From: Candidatus Omnitrophota bacterium
GTDB lineage: Bacteria; Hinthialibacterota; Hinthialibacteria; OLB16
Length of the DNA: 64,000 bases
NCBI GenBank assembly: GCA_020632575.1
Contig: JACKFH010000001.1
Span: forward strand, 248,001-312,000
Direction: 5' to 3'
The notes below the pieces were generated by a model. The model made no database searches, was not told the origin of the DNA, and saw only the letters and a program-made list of their open reading frames with translations. Below are positions 45,678 to 54,128 of this stretch, piece after piece (the first letter of the stretch is position 1; each line of letters starts with the position of its first letter). The position numbers were made by a program, and so were the translations under genes.

Positions 45678-47945
45678 ATGCAAGAAAGATTTAGAACCTC
45701 GCATCCGATGATTCCACACCTCGTCTGGACAATCGTCCTGTTGGCGTCCTGGACTTGGGTTTCCTGGGCGGGGCCCACTCTCGTCAGTTTGGATAGCGAT
45801 CTCGATGGACTGAAAGACCTGGATGAGGTTTCCACATTCGTTGACGTATCCGCCGGTCCTTCCACCATGAATATCTTCTCGGTCACCACCGGTCTCTGCA
45901 TTTCAAATGGCGATTCGCTTCTGATTCGCGCGACCGGATCCGTTAGCGGCAACACCCAGCAAGGCCCCACTTCGGGCCCCGCCGGGACTCAGACCGCGCC
46001 AGCCTTTCCCCCCATCCTCCCAGACGCGCCTTACCTTGCGTTGATTGGCCGAGTCGGAGAAGGGGAGTGGTTCCTCATTGGAGAGGAACTGTTGTTCGAT
46101 TCGACTCAGGAGGGAGAGATCTCTCTTGCGGTTAACGAGGTTCCCGGTTCCTTCGGCAATAATTCCGGTTCCTTTGAAGTGGAGTTTGGTAAAAATATCG
46201 GAACATTGATTGACGATCCCGACACGGATGGAGATGGGGTTCTCGATGGCGCCGATGGCGCTCCCCTCGACCCCCTGGAGACAGTCGACACGGATGGGGA
46301 CGGACTCGGCAACCGAGTCGATCCCGACGATGACGGGGACGGCATCTACGATTCCGAGGAAGTCGGCGGAACAATCGACGTGTTGGCCGCCTCGGGTTCG
46401 GCTCTCATTCCGGTTTATACTTTTCCCAACGGCGGGGTTCATCTCCAGCCAGCGGAACTTCCTGTCTTTTCGGCCACGGGTGTGATCGCCGGTACGGCGA
46501 TCGACGCCACCTCGACCCCCAATGGACGACCCGATCTCAGCACATCCGGACTGGAGTTGACCCGACCCGGCGCTTCTTTGTATCAGCTCCTGACCCGGTT
46601 AGGTCATGGCGAATGGGTCCCGGTGACCGAGGAATATCAGTTCGGGTACGCCACCTCGGTGACACTTGCCGAGGAGACCCACCACCTTGGGGACAACACC
46701 GCCGAGAATTGGGAGGTCCCCCTCACCGAGGGGACCTCGATCACCTTTCCCTTCACCCTTGATGGACCCGTCGTGGGCAGCGCGGTCATGTCCATGGATG
46801 TATGGAGCACTCGCGAAGATAACCGGGTGTACCTCAACGGTCAGGTTTCCGGCAGGCTCTGTGTCAACCGAACCGAAACCTTTGTACCCTGCGAGATCCC
46901 GCTCCCCCCTGGGTTCTTTCTTGCGGGACAAAATTCGATCTCGATTGTGGCGGGCGACGATGACGATCCCGCGGATATTACCTCGCGACTCGACGATTTT
47001 CAGATTCGGAATGTCAGGATCGATTTCCTTCCGGCGCCCTTTGTGTTCGTCGATCTCTCGACTCATCATCTCGGCGACGCTGTGATCGAGAATTTTGAGG
47101 TCCCCACTCCCGAGGGGGTCACTTATACAGAAAACTTTCATCTCACGCATTTTCCCAATGTCGGGGACGCCACGCTTTCAATCGACACGTACGAGGTTAC
47201 AACCGACCGGGCGCCTGTCCCCGTTTTTCTGAATGACATCCAAATCGGATCGCTTTGCCAAAAGAGTCCGAATGAAACGGATTTTTGGGATCAATGCGCC
47301 ATTCATTTCGATGTGAACCTTCTCAATGTCGGGACCAACACCCTTCGGATCGAAAGCCTTGAAGGAAACCAACGCGGCGATTTCGACGATTTCATGTTCC
47401 GGATGATCTCGGTTCAACTCCCGTACACCGAACCCGACAGTGAGGTTTACTTCACCTACAATGAAAGAATTGGCCAATACGAGGACAACACGGGGGCTTA
47501 CACGGTCACCATCGGTTCCGGCACGCCGACGAATCCATTGAAGGCCGACAGCGATGACGATGGAATCGATGATAAGACTGAACTTGATGGCGGTCTGAAT
47601 CCAAACGATCCAGCCGACGCATCCGATGATCCCGACGAGGATGGTTTGACCACGTTGGCGGAGGTGGAACTGGGGACCGATTACTTTGATCCAGATTCTG
47701 ACGGAGATCGAGTGGGAGATGGAGTTGAGATCGACATTGAAACCGACCCACTCGATCCCTTTGATCCCAGGCCTCTCGACTATGACTTAGATGGTGAGGT
47801 CAATGTCAAAGACTACTTGAAGTTGAATTTGAATTGGCATCTGGAGGTAGAGGAATTCAGTTTCGATAAGATCGGGGACATCGATGACTCCGGTCGGATC
47901 GACAACGACGATATCCTGATCTACCAAGAAGCCCTTTATCGTTAG
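45678..47945 (+). CDS. Secreted Ca-binding repeat protein with dockerin-like C-terminus
   Basis: Protein of 755 aa. ATG 45678 has GGGGAG 5 nt upstream (the ATG at 45660 has none). A signal peptide (VWTIVLLASWTWVSWAG) is followed by thrombospondin-3-like repeats (DPDTDGDGVLDGADGAPLD; DTDGDGLGNRVDPDDDGDG) near residue 180 and again near 625. Two related beta-sandwich segments lie in the middle, each introduced by HHLGD. The end carries two dockerin-like half EF-hands, DYDLDGEVNVKDYLKLNLNW and DIDDSGRIDNDDIL. Likely a cell-surface or matrix protein. It sits between the sigma54 regulator and the ATPase gene. Confidence 0.78.
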   Translation: MQERFRTSHPMIPHLVWTIVLLASWTWVSWAGPTLVSLDSDLDGLKDLDEVSTFVDVSAGPSTMNIFSVTTGLCISNGDSLLIRATGSVSGNTQQGPTSGPAGTQTAPAFPPILPDAPYLALIGRVGEGEWFLIGEELLFDSTQEGEISLAVNEVPGSFGNNSGSFEVEFGKNIGTLIDDPDTDGDGVLDGADGAPLDPLETVDTDGDGLGNRVDPDDDGDGIYDSEEVGGTIDVLAASGSALIPVYTFPNGGVHLQPAELPVFSATGVIAGTAIDATSTPNGRPDLSTSGLELTRPGASLYQLLTRLGHGEWVPVTEEYQFGYATSVTLAEETHHLGDNTAENWEVPLTEGTSITFPFTLDGPVVGSAVMSMDVWSTREDNRVYLNGQVSGRLCVNRTETFVPCEIPLPPGFFLAGQNSISIVAGDDDDPADITSRLDDFQIRNVRIDFLPAPFVFVDLSTHHLGDAVIENFEVPTPEGVTYTENFHLTHFPNVGDATLSIDTYEVTTDRAPVPVFLNDIQIGSLCQKSPNETDFWDQCAIHFDVNLLNVGTNTLRIESLEGNQRGDFDDFMFRMISVQLPYTEPDSEVYFTYNERIGQYEDNTGAYTVTIGSGTPTNPLKADSDDDGIDDKTELDGGLNPNDPADASDDPDEDGLTTLAEVELGTDYFDPDSDGDRVGDGVEIDIETDPLDPFDPRPLDYDLDGEVNVKDYLKLNLNWHLEVEEFSFDKIGDIDDSGRIDNDDILIYQEALYR

Positions 47946-47998
47946 CCACGGTGAATTCGGTCCACCCGCGAAAATGAGGCAAGCGGGGGGCCGAGGGA

Positions 47999-48853
47999 TT
48001 GATTCCGATGTACACGAACTTTTTCGGTTTTCACACCAAACCCTTTTCGATGACGCCCGATCCGGCGTTCTTCTATCCCAGCGATGCTCATCGTGAGGGG
48101 CTCGCCAACCTTCGCTATGGGATCAAGGAATCGATGGGGTTTATCGTGCTCACCGGCGAGGTCGGGACCGGCAAGACTTTGCTGATTCGTTCCCTCCTCG
48201 AGGAGTTGGGGACCGAGGTCAAGCGCGCTTTGATCCTCAACCCCATCCTCGATCCCGACGAAATGTTCACCGCTATCCTTCGCGACCTCGAGGTCCCATT
48301 CGATGAAAACGCGGGATTCGGAACGAAACTGGAATCCTTCAACGAATACTTGATCGAGGAGTTCTCCGCCGGTAGGAGAGTGGTGGTCATCATCGACGAA
48401 AGTCAGAACCTCTCGGTCGAGGCTCTGGAAAGGCTGCGTCTACTTTCCAACCTGGAAACCGACACGGCCAAACTGCTTCAAATCATCTTAGTTGGACAAC
48501 CCGAGTTGAACACACTCCTATCCAAACCGGCTATCCGTCAGCTGGAACAGCGAGTGACGGTTCGTCACCACCTCAAGCCATTCACCGCCGAGGAAACACC
48601 CAAGTATATTGAACATCGCATCGAGGTCGCCAGCGAGTTTTCGCCGAAGGTGGTCTTCGAGAAGGGCGCGCTCAAACAGATTCACAAAGCCTCCAAGGGC
48701 ATTCCCCGCCTCATTGGAGTCCTTTGCGATTACGCCCTTTTGATTGCCTTCACCGAGGATAAGCGGACCATCACCACGGAGATGGCCAGGAAGCCATCGA
48801 GAAACACCGCAAACAACAAAAACTCTACCAAGAAGAGAGGCGCTCCAACCTGA
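47999..48853 (+). CDS. ExeA/GspA-like AAA ATPase (XrtA-system-associated type)
   Basis: Protein of 284 aa as read. It begins with YTNFFGFHTKPFSMTPDPAFFYPS, the hallmark of this family. Walker A GEVGTGKT (residues near 54-61), Walker B VVVIIDES, and sensor region LLQIILVGQPEL follow. Such ATPases accompany secretin or polysaccharide export systems and exosortase loci. The last 20 residues look out of frame: from about 48785 the -1 frame encodes a natural continuation (QEAIEKHRKQQKLYQEER) that runs straight into the downstream SPOR gene. The two are probably one protein split by a missing base. Confidence 0.85.
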   Translation: MIPMYTNFFGFHTKPFSMTPDPAFFYPSDAHREGLANLRYGIKESMGFIVLTGEVGTGKTLLIRSLLEELGTEVKRALILNPILDPDEMFTAILRDLEVPFDENAGFGTKLESFNEYLIEEFSAGRRVVVIIDESQNLSVEALERLRLLSNLETDTAKLLQIILVGQPELNTLLSKPAIRQLEQRVTVRHHLKPFTAEETPKYIEHRIEVASEFSPKVVFEKGALKQIHKASKGIPRLIGVLCDYALLIAFTEDKRTITTEMARKPSRNTANNKNSTKKRGAPT

Positions 48854-50061
48854 TGGCGAAAATGGGTTGGGCTTTCGCCGCGATGTTTTTCTGCATCGGG
48901 GTTTTCGGAACAGGTTTCTGGCTAGCGGCTCGAAACCAAACCGGACCTTCTCAACAACTAGCGGAGGGAAGCGGGGAAGGCCTCGAATTCCAGGGTTGGA
49001 AGGATGAGGAGTATTCCACAGGCGAGGCCAAGGACTTTTCTTGGGAAGAGGAACCTGAAATAACATTCGAGAACCAACCGAAACCCTCCCCGATTCGTGG
49101 CGCCAAACCCATCCAAAAGCGGACAAATTCGGGAGCACTCCCGGTGGGAGGAGAAGTGGTCCCACCGCCACCCGCTTCGGCTTCGGTGAAGGTTGAGGAA
49201 CTTGCCCAAATTCCCCAGCATGAACCTCAGGCCCGAGCGATCGATCCCTCGCCCACTCCGCCTCCCCCGACCGCGACTCGGACCAACACGCCGATTCCTC
49301 CGACCCACACTCCAACACGGACCCCGACGAATTCTCCAACTCCGACCGCGACTTGGACCGCCACGCCGATTCCCACTCCAACCTCGTCGCCGACACTCGA
49401 ACCGTCACCCACGCCCGAGGTCTTGGTCGCTTCCAACGACTCCCCCACGGATCCAGCGATGACTGGCGCGGGTTCGAAAGTCATGCCCGAGCAACCCCGC
49501 GAAGAGGAGATGATGGCCATTGGCTTGGCCGAGGAGCCTGTCGACACGAAAATCCCAAGCGCGGAGGCCCCACCTGAGCCGCCTGTGGAAACGAAATCCG
49601 GGCTGGAGGATCTGGAAGACCCGGTTGAGGATGGATGGCCGGATATTCTCGGAGATGAGGCTGATAATCCGATCGGGCCGGAACCCACTCAAACCGACAC
49701 CCCCAAAGGGAAATACGAAATCTATCGTGTTTCAAAAGAGTTTGCCGGCCCGAATTCGAACCTCGATATTCCTCCCAAATACGGAGTCCAACTGGCTTCA
49801 TTGAGAACCTGGGAGAGAGCGATACGGATGTCTAGGAATTTCAAGCACTTAGGTCCTGTTTTTCTTGCTCCTTGGGCCTCTCCTGAAGGGGAGGAATGGA
49901 TTCGGGTGGTCCTCGGAATCTACCCGGATCGTGCCACCGCCTTTCAAATGATTCAGTACCTTCAAAGCGCGTATGGTATCCAAGACGCTTTAATCGTTGA
50001 AAATCGGTGGTGGAGGATTTCTCCCGAGGGGGGGGAAATCGAAGTGGTTTCAACCCCGTGA
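48853..50061 (+). CDS. Membrane-anchored SPOR-domain protein, probable C-terminal half of the ExeA-like ATPase
   Basis: Protein of 402 aa as read. A transmembrane segment near the N-terminus (GWAFAAMFFCIGVFGTGFWLA) is followed by an acidic and Thr/Pro-rich periplasmic linker (about residues 130-200). The C-terminus (PKYGVQLASLRTWERAIRMSRNF...VVLGIYPDRATAFQMIQYLQ) is a SPOR domain that binds denuded peptidoglycan. The AAA-TM-peptidoglycan-binding layout is that of GspA/ExeA. Its ATG overlaps the upstream stop (TGATG). If the frame break is real, coupling could still yield two proteins. Confidence 0.75.
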   Translation: MAKMGWAFAAMFFCIGVFGTGFWLAARNQTGPSQQLAEGSGEGLEFQGWKDEEYSTGEAKDFSWEEEPEITFENQPKPSPIRGAKPIQKRTNSGALPVGGEVVPPPPASASVKVEELAQIPQHEPQARAIDPSPTPPPPTATRTNTPIPPTHTPTRTPTNSPTPTATWTATPIPTPTSSPTLEPSPTPEVLVASNDSPTDPAMTGAGSKVMPEQPREEEMMAIGLAEEPVDTKIPSAEAPPEPPVETKSGLEDLEDPVEDGWPDILGDEADNPIGPEPTQTDTPKGKYEIYRVSKEFAGPNSNLDIPPKYGVQLASLRTWERAIRMSRNFKHLGPVFLAPWASPEGEEWIRVVLGIYPDRATAFQMIQYLQSAYGIQDALIVENRWWRISPEGGEIEVVSTP

Positions 50062-50173
50062 TAGGAGGGGAGACCATCGGAAGCGTTGGTGAATTTTTAT
50101 GCACCTGGCGGTCTCCGATTTTCTTGTCTTCAGGTTGAGCCCTCAGAATCCGAAAATGAGATAGGGAGCGTGC

Positions 50174-50211
50174 TGGGTTGTCACATAACCCATAGAAACC
50201 CAAAGGTTTCT
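50174..50211. promoter_or_regulatory. Two adjacent inverted repeats upstream of the export gene
   Basis: TGGGTT (50174-50179) with AACCCA (50187-50192), then AGAAACC (50194-50200) with GGTTTCT (50205-50211). They are followed at once by an AT-rich TTATATAT stretch that could be a -10. No good -35 was seen. Possible operator or leader structure. Confidence 0.4.
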
Positions 50212-50342
50212 GTTATATATTCACGCTGCTCAAACGATCTCTCGCCACGAGGAAGTCGAGAGGTCGAATTCTAAGGGGGAGTGCTTGGTCTGCAGATATC
50301 TTCAGGGCGGGGTTGGCTCGGGGGGTTTTTGCGGAAATTCTA

Positions 50343-51023
50343 ATGATTAGCAATCGATCTCTGGGTGTTCGTTGGTCGGTCTTCGTGATCGGCGTGGGAG
50401 TCTTGATATTGGGGGGATGCAATCAGTCCGCTCAGGCCCCCGTTCAAGATGAGTTCAACGTCTCCGGAGAATTTGTCCCCAACCCGAACCTCGCCGCTCT
50501 CTCGCCCCAACAGAAAGAGGCTCCCGCGGTGCACCCCTCCGCCACGGAGCCGGACGAGGGAAACGTGGTGGTCTTGGCGAATGGCGGATTCCATAGCGAT
50601 GTCCGAACCACCACCGAATACTTGACCGGGGCTCCCGCTCCTCCCAACGCCGAAGAACTCCAAGCATTGGGCGAACAGATTCTGACTGCGCTGGACACCG
50701 GAGACAACCAATTCATCGCTCAGTTGGCTCAAGCGAACGCCAATCAGAACCAAAATCTTCCCATCCCACAATCCGAGGTCCCCAGTGTCGTGGAAGCCTC
50801 CTCGGACCTCCCTCCTGAAGGGACCTATACCTTTGGCGCGGGAGACTCCTTTGATGTCACCGTTTTCGATATGCCCGAATTGGGACGGGCGTTGACCATC
50901 CGGCCTGACGGTTATGTCAGTTTTCCGCTGATCCGCGAAATCAAAGCGGCGGGCAAAACTCCTCCGAATTGGAGGAGGTCTTCAAGGAGAGACTTTCGGA
51001 GCACATTTTCTCTCCGGAAGTGA
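50343..51023 (+). CDS. Wza-like polysaccharide export lipoprotein, N-terminal part (frame broken)
   Basis: Outer-membrane polysaccharide channel family. ATG 50343 starts a lipoprotein signal with lipobox ILGGC. A low-complexity spacer (about residues 25-160) leads to the Poly_export domain, TYTFGAGDSFDVTVFDMPELGRALTIRPDGYVSFPLIREIKAAGKTP. After that the frame turns into an unlikely Arg/Ser-rich end. Restoring one base near 50961-50965 gives KTP-x-ELEEVFKERL and joins the piece at 50969. As read, the protein is truncated before its SLBB domains. Confidence 0.8.
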   Translation: MISNRSLGVRWSVFVIGVGVLILGGCNQSAQAPVQDEFNVSGEFVPNPNLAALSPQQKEAPAVHPSATEPDEGNVVVLANGGFHSDVRTTTEYLTGAPAPPNAEELQALGEQILTALDTGDNQFIAQLAQANANQNQNLPIPQSEVPSVVEASSDLPPEGTYTFGAGDSFDVTVFDMPELGRALTIRPDGYVSFPLIREIKAAGKTPPNWRRSSRRDFRSTFSLRK

Positions 51024-51775
51024 GCATTGTCGTCACCTCGGTTGCCAGCAAATCCTATTTTATTTTTGGCGCGGTCAATCGTGTCGGACCATCCCCGCTA
51101 TTTCGGGATACGACGCTCCTCCAGGCTATCCTTTCGAACGGGGGACCAATCAGTCGACCCGAGGGAAACGGAGGTCCTGTTCCCATCGCGGACATGTCTC
51201 GAATTCGGGTTATCAGGAACCATGGCAACACTCGTGAGGTTATCACCAAGAATTTGTCGGGGATGAGCGCGCAGGAAATGATGCTCTACGAGGACATCCC
51301 AATCCAAGCCGGGGACATCATCTATGTTCCCAGCAAGGACGAGCGGCTCGTTTACGTTTTCGGTGAGGTCCGACCGGCGATACTGCCTATCCGAGAGAAC
51401 GCACGTTTACTAGACGCACTCCTTTCCGTGGGTGGAATTCCACCCAGCGGACAGGATGATCAAATCCTGGTCATCCGGCCTCAGGGAAATGGAGCGAGAT
51501 ATTGGTGTGTCAGCATGAAGGCGATCGAACGCGGGCAACTCTCGCAAAACATCATGCTGGAGGGAGGAGACATCATCTATGTCCCTCAAAAGTTTATTTC
51601 GAAGGTCGCGGAGTTTGTCCAGCTCTTCGCCGGGGCGGCGGGCCCGTTCATGTCGACATATCTGACGGCATGGGACGCGTGGTGGGTGCATGAACGGTTT
51701 AGCGCTCTTCGTGCTCGCAATTTTGGGAATAACGATTCGGTGATCAACCAAATCAACGTGAACCCGGATCTGTAG
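50969..51775 (+). CDS. Wza-like polysaccharide export protein, C-terminal part (frame broken)
   Basis: Protein of 268 aa, continuing the Poly_export domain (FKERLSEHIFSPEVSIVVTS) and then two SLBB modules (FIFGAVNRVGPSPLFRDTTLLQAILSNGG; VYVFGEVRPAILPIRENARLLDALLSVGG). Each is followed by a GGDIIYVP- or GDIIYVP-type segment. It would form the periplasmic rings of the translocon. The nominal TTG start has no independent signal peptide, so it cannot function as a separate exported protein; it is the rest of the gene beginning at 50343. Confidence 0.8.
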   Translation: MEEVFKERLSEHIFSPEVSIVVTSVASKSYFIFGAVNRVGPSPLFRDTTLLQAILSNGGPISRPEGNGGPVPIADMSRIRVIRNHGNTREVITKNLSGMSAQEMMLYEDIPIQAGDIIYVPSKDERLVYVFGEVRPAILPIRENARLLDALLSVGGIPPSGQDDQILVIRPQGNGARYWCVSMKAIERGQLSQNIMLEGGDIIYVPQKFISKVAEFVQLFAGAAGPFMSTYLTAWDAWWVHERFSALRARNFGNNDSVINQINVNPDL

Positions 51776-51795
51776 GATGGGGAAAGGCTAAGAGG

Positions 51796-52482
51796 ATGGC
51801 GGACCAAGACTTTCTGACAGACGCCCCTTCCGGGGGCTTCCCGGCGCGTTCCTCGCGAGAGGAACTCCCTGTCCAGCGTCCGTCGGACCGGACCAAACTT
51901 AAGATTGGCGAATCGCGTGGTTTCACTCTCCGCGAGGTTATTCGCCTTCTCTTCAAACACAAGTGGATTCTCCTGCTCCCCCTGATCATCATTCCTCCTG
52001 TGGGATACCTCTATTCCCAAACTCTGACCCCGGTGTACGTCGCAAGCACTCGGCTTCAAATTCAATCGACCGAGCTCGCGCAACTCCTCCCAGAGGAATC
52101 CGAGACCGGCGGAGGGGGGAGAACTCTATTGAATGACCAGGTTCTCCTGCTACTGAGCGATTCTATGCTCGCTGAACTAGTCAAGGATTTGCATTTGGAC
52201 GAACTTATGCCGATTGCCGGGGGGCAGGATATGGAGGACGCTGAAAAAACAACCGCAGTAATACGTCAGTTAAAAGCCAACGTCCTAACCGTGAACGCCC
52301 TTAAGAATACTCGGTCGATCGTCATAACCGCCCAATGGCCTGAGAATAAAGACATGCCAATGTATATTGCTAATGCTCTGGCAAAAGCCTACGTCGCAAG
52401 GGTAAGGAACAAATATCAGAAGCCGCGACTACATTTGAAAATACTTATAAAATGCAATCTCAGACCACCGAGGAAGAATTAA
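51796..52482 (+). CDS. Wzz-like chain-length determinant, N-terminal part (frame broken)
   Basis: Begins with a cytoplasmic tail, then a transmembrane helix (KWILLLPLIIIPPVGYLYS) and the Wzz domain (YVASTRLQIQSTE...NDQVLLLLSDSMLAELVKDL; ALKNTRSIVITAQWPENKDMPMYIANALAKAYVARV). These inner-membrane proteins set polysaccharide chain length and partner Wza and BY-kinases. The frame breaks at about 52415: the natural continuation SEAATTFENTYKMQSQ is in the -1 frame. Only 20 bp separate it from the Wza-like gene. Confidence 0.8.
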   Translation: MADQDFLTDAPSGGFPARSSREELPVQRPSDRTKLKIGESRGFTLREVIRLLFKHKWILLLPLIIIPPVGYLYSQTLTPVYVASTRLQIQSTELAQLLPEESETGGGGRTLLNDQVLLLLSDSMLAELVKDLHLDELMPIAGGQDMEDAEKTTAVIRQLKANVLTVNALKNTRSIVITAQWPENKDMPMYIANALAKAYVARVRNKYQKPRLHLKILIKCNLRPPRKN

Positions 52483-52698
52483 CGCTGGTTAATAATCAAA
52501 TTGAGGAATTTCTCCAAAAAAAACTCTGTCGCATCCGTGGATGGAAGAATGCAAGCCTCTTTCCGAGGACCTGTCACGGGTTCGACGTACGTTGTGGAAC
52601 AACCGTAACGAAGATGGTTTCGCTTGAGGTAGAGATCGAATCCATCGAAAAACAGTCTGAGCGAGGCGAACCCGAAGATTAACGGTGCGACCGCGGTT
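52416..52698 (+). pseudogene. Middle segment of the Wzz-like gene with several frame breaks
   Basis: Coiled-coil part of the chain-length protein scattered over all three frames. SEAATTFENTYKMQSQTTEE (to about 52515), NSVASVDGRMQASF (after one extra A in an A8 run at 52516-52523), EDLSRVRRTLWNNRNE (after 52563), MVSLEVEIESIEKQ (from 52614) and LSEANPKINGATAVVV (from 52657). One base is missing and four are extra, net +3, so the frame returns to that of the first part. Confidence 0.7.
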
Positions 52699-53358
52699 GT
52701 GGTCAATCCCGAATATACTCAAGCACAAAACTATTTGGATGGGCTCATGTATCGACGTCTCAATGAGTTGGGGCGGTGGAAACGAGACTCCCCTAGAATT
52801 GTCAATCTCGACAACCAGATCGAGGAAGCCGAGAAGAGACTTCAAGAAATCGATCCAAGAATGGTGGTCGATGGCGGCAATGTCGTCAATCCAAGGTTCG
52901 AGGAACTTCAAAAAACTCTCCCTCAACTCCGGATTCTTAAACTTTCCACCGAGCGAAAAATCGAGGCGCTCAAACAGGAAGAGAAGAATCTCAATGAGGA
53001 GATTCTGGAGTTTGGACAGGTCAAACAGGCCTTCGATCAACTAAGAACCAAGAAAGAAGAACTCTTGGGTCGTTTACGCAATGAGAAGGATCGAAGCGCG
53101 GTGGCACAAAATCAAAAGGTTTTTATCGATCAGATCACGGATGTCCGTATCGCCGATCGCGCTCGTCGTCCATTAGCGCCCTCACCGACAAAAAAGAATA
53201 CAATCATCCTCATGTCCATCGCCGCCGCGTTCGCGATTGGGTTTGGCCTTGCTGCTGCTCGTGAGTTTATGAACCAGACTATGGAAACGACCGATGATGT
53301 CCACAAACATCTCCAACTCCCGGTGTTGGGGGCGATTCCGGATAAGGTGTTGCGCTAA
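52699..53358 (+). CDS. Wzz-like chain-length determinant, C-terminal part (frame broken)
   Basis: Protein of 219 aa as read, from a nominal GTG; the same frame is open back to about 52657. It holds a long coiled coil (YRRLNELGRWKRDSPRIVNLDNQIEEAEKRLQEI...). Then comes the Pro-rich Wzz/GNVR-type segment ADRARRPLAPSPTKK and the second transmembrane helix (TIILMSIAAAFAIGFGLAAA). The short cytoplasmic end (ETTDDVHKHLQLPVLGAIP) usually contacts the BY-kinase, encoded 2 bp downstream. It belongs with 51796-52698 as one gene. Confidence 0.8.
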   Translation: MVNPEYTQAQNYLDGLMYRRLNELGRWKRDSPRIVNLDNQIEEAEKRLQEIDPRMVVDGGNVVNPRFEELQKTLPQLRILKLSTERKIEALKQEEKNLNEEILEFGQVKQAFDQLRTKKEELLGRLRNEKDRSAVAQNQKVFIDQITDVRIADRARRPLAPSPTKKNTIILMSIAAAFAIGFGLAAAREFMNQTMETTDDVHKHLQLPVLGAIPDKVLR

Positions 53359-53360
53359 GA

Positions 53361-54092
53361 ATGAGTCGAATCGAAGAAGCCTTAAAGAAAGCGCAACAGG
53401 GGAACCAAGATGGCGGACCCGCCTTGGAGGCGCCTAAGAGGTCCAAACGGCGTCGTCGGACCAAGGATGAAATCGCCAAACTAAGTTATTTGGCCACGGT
53501 CCGTACAAACCTTCAGTTCAGCCTGACCGATGTCGAGCGACCCTGTGTTATGTTTTGCTCGGCCACCCGTAAAGAAGGCGTTTCCACGATTCTTTATTAT
53601 ATCTCGCAGCTGATGGCCGCCGAGTATCGAACTCTTGTCGTTGACTCCAACCTCCTTAATCCGAGTCTTCATGAGATGTATGAGGTTTCCAATGACAAGG
53701 GTCTCTCGGATATCTACCTGAGGAAAGCGTCTCTTGAGGATTGCATCCAATCGACTCGCTTCAACGGGCTGGATATTCTGACCACGGGGCAAGATCCTCG
53801 AGAGTGTTTCCGATACATGGGATCGGCCACGGCGGGAAAAATGTTGAAAGATTGCCGTAGCCGCTATGAGTGCATCCTGATCGACGCTCCCCCAGTACGA
53901 GACTGCCCCGACACCGCCGCGTTGGGGGCGCATTGCGATGGTGTGGTTCTTGTGATTCGCGCTCGGAAAACGAAGAAACAAATTGTCCAATATGTTCAGA
54001 GTCAACTCGCCAACGCCGGCGCACATGAATTGGGAGTCGTTCTCAATCGAATGAAGTATTGGGTGCCCGGTTTCATCTACCGTCGCCTGTAG
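53361..54092 (+). CDS. BY-kinase-like (CpsD/CapB/Wzc) ATPase-domain protein lacking the P-loop lysine
   Basis: Protein of 243 aa with the N-terminal MSRIEEALKKAQ typical of EPS-locus tyrosine kinases. The Walker A region reads SATRKEGVSTI (about residues 67-77) where GEGKST is expected, so Val74 stands at the Lys position. Walker A' (LVVDSNLLNP) keeps Asp and Walker B (CILIDAPPV) is intact. There is no C-terminal Tyr cluster. It may be an inactive regulator or bind nucleotide differently. It follows the Wzz-like gene by 2 bp and would normally control chain length through it. Confidence 0.85.
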   Translation: MSRIEEALKKAQQGNQDGGPALEAPKRSKRRRRTKDEIAKLSYLATVRTNLQFSLTDVERPCVMFCSATRKEGVSTILYYISQLMAAEYRTLVVDSNLLNPSLHEMYEVSNDKGLSDIYLRKASLEDCIQSTRFNGLDILTTGQDPRECFRYMGSATAGKMLKDCRSRYECILIDAPPVRDCPDTAALGAHCDGVVLVIRARKTKKQIVQYVQSQLANAGAHELGVVLNRMKYWVPGFIYRRL

Positions 54093-54128
54093 AGATTGCA
54101 GTCTTGAGCCGTTTCGATCCTTCGTGAT

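Noticed and set aside
48780..48853. Programmed -1 frameshift between the ATPase and SPOR genes
   Set aside because: Homology already leaves the first frame at about 48785, before the only A-rich stretch, and no X-XXY-YYZ heptamer with downstream structure was found; a lost base explains it better.
50062..50342. Sigma54 promoter for the Wza-like gene
   Set aside because: No GG-N10-GC element matching -24/-12 was found, despite the sigma54 regulator gene nearby.
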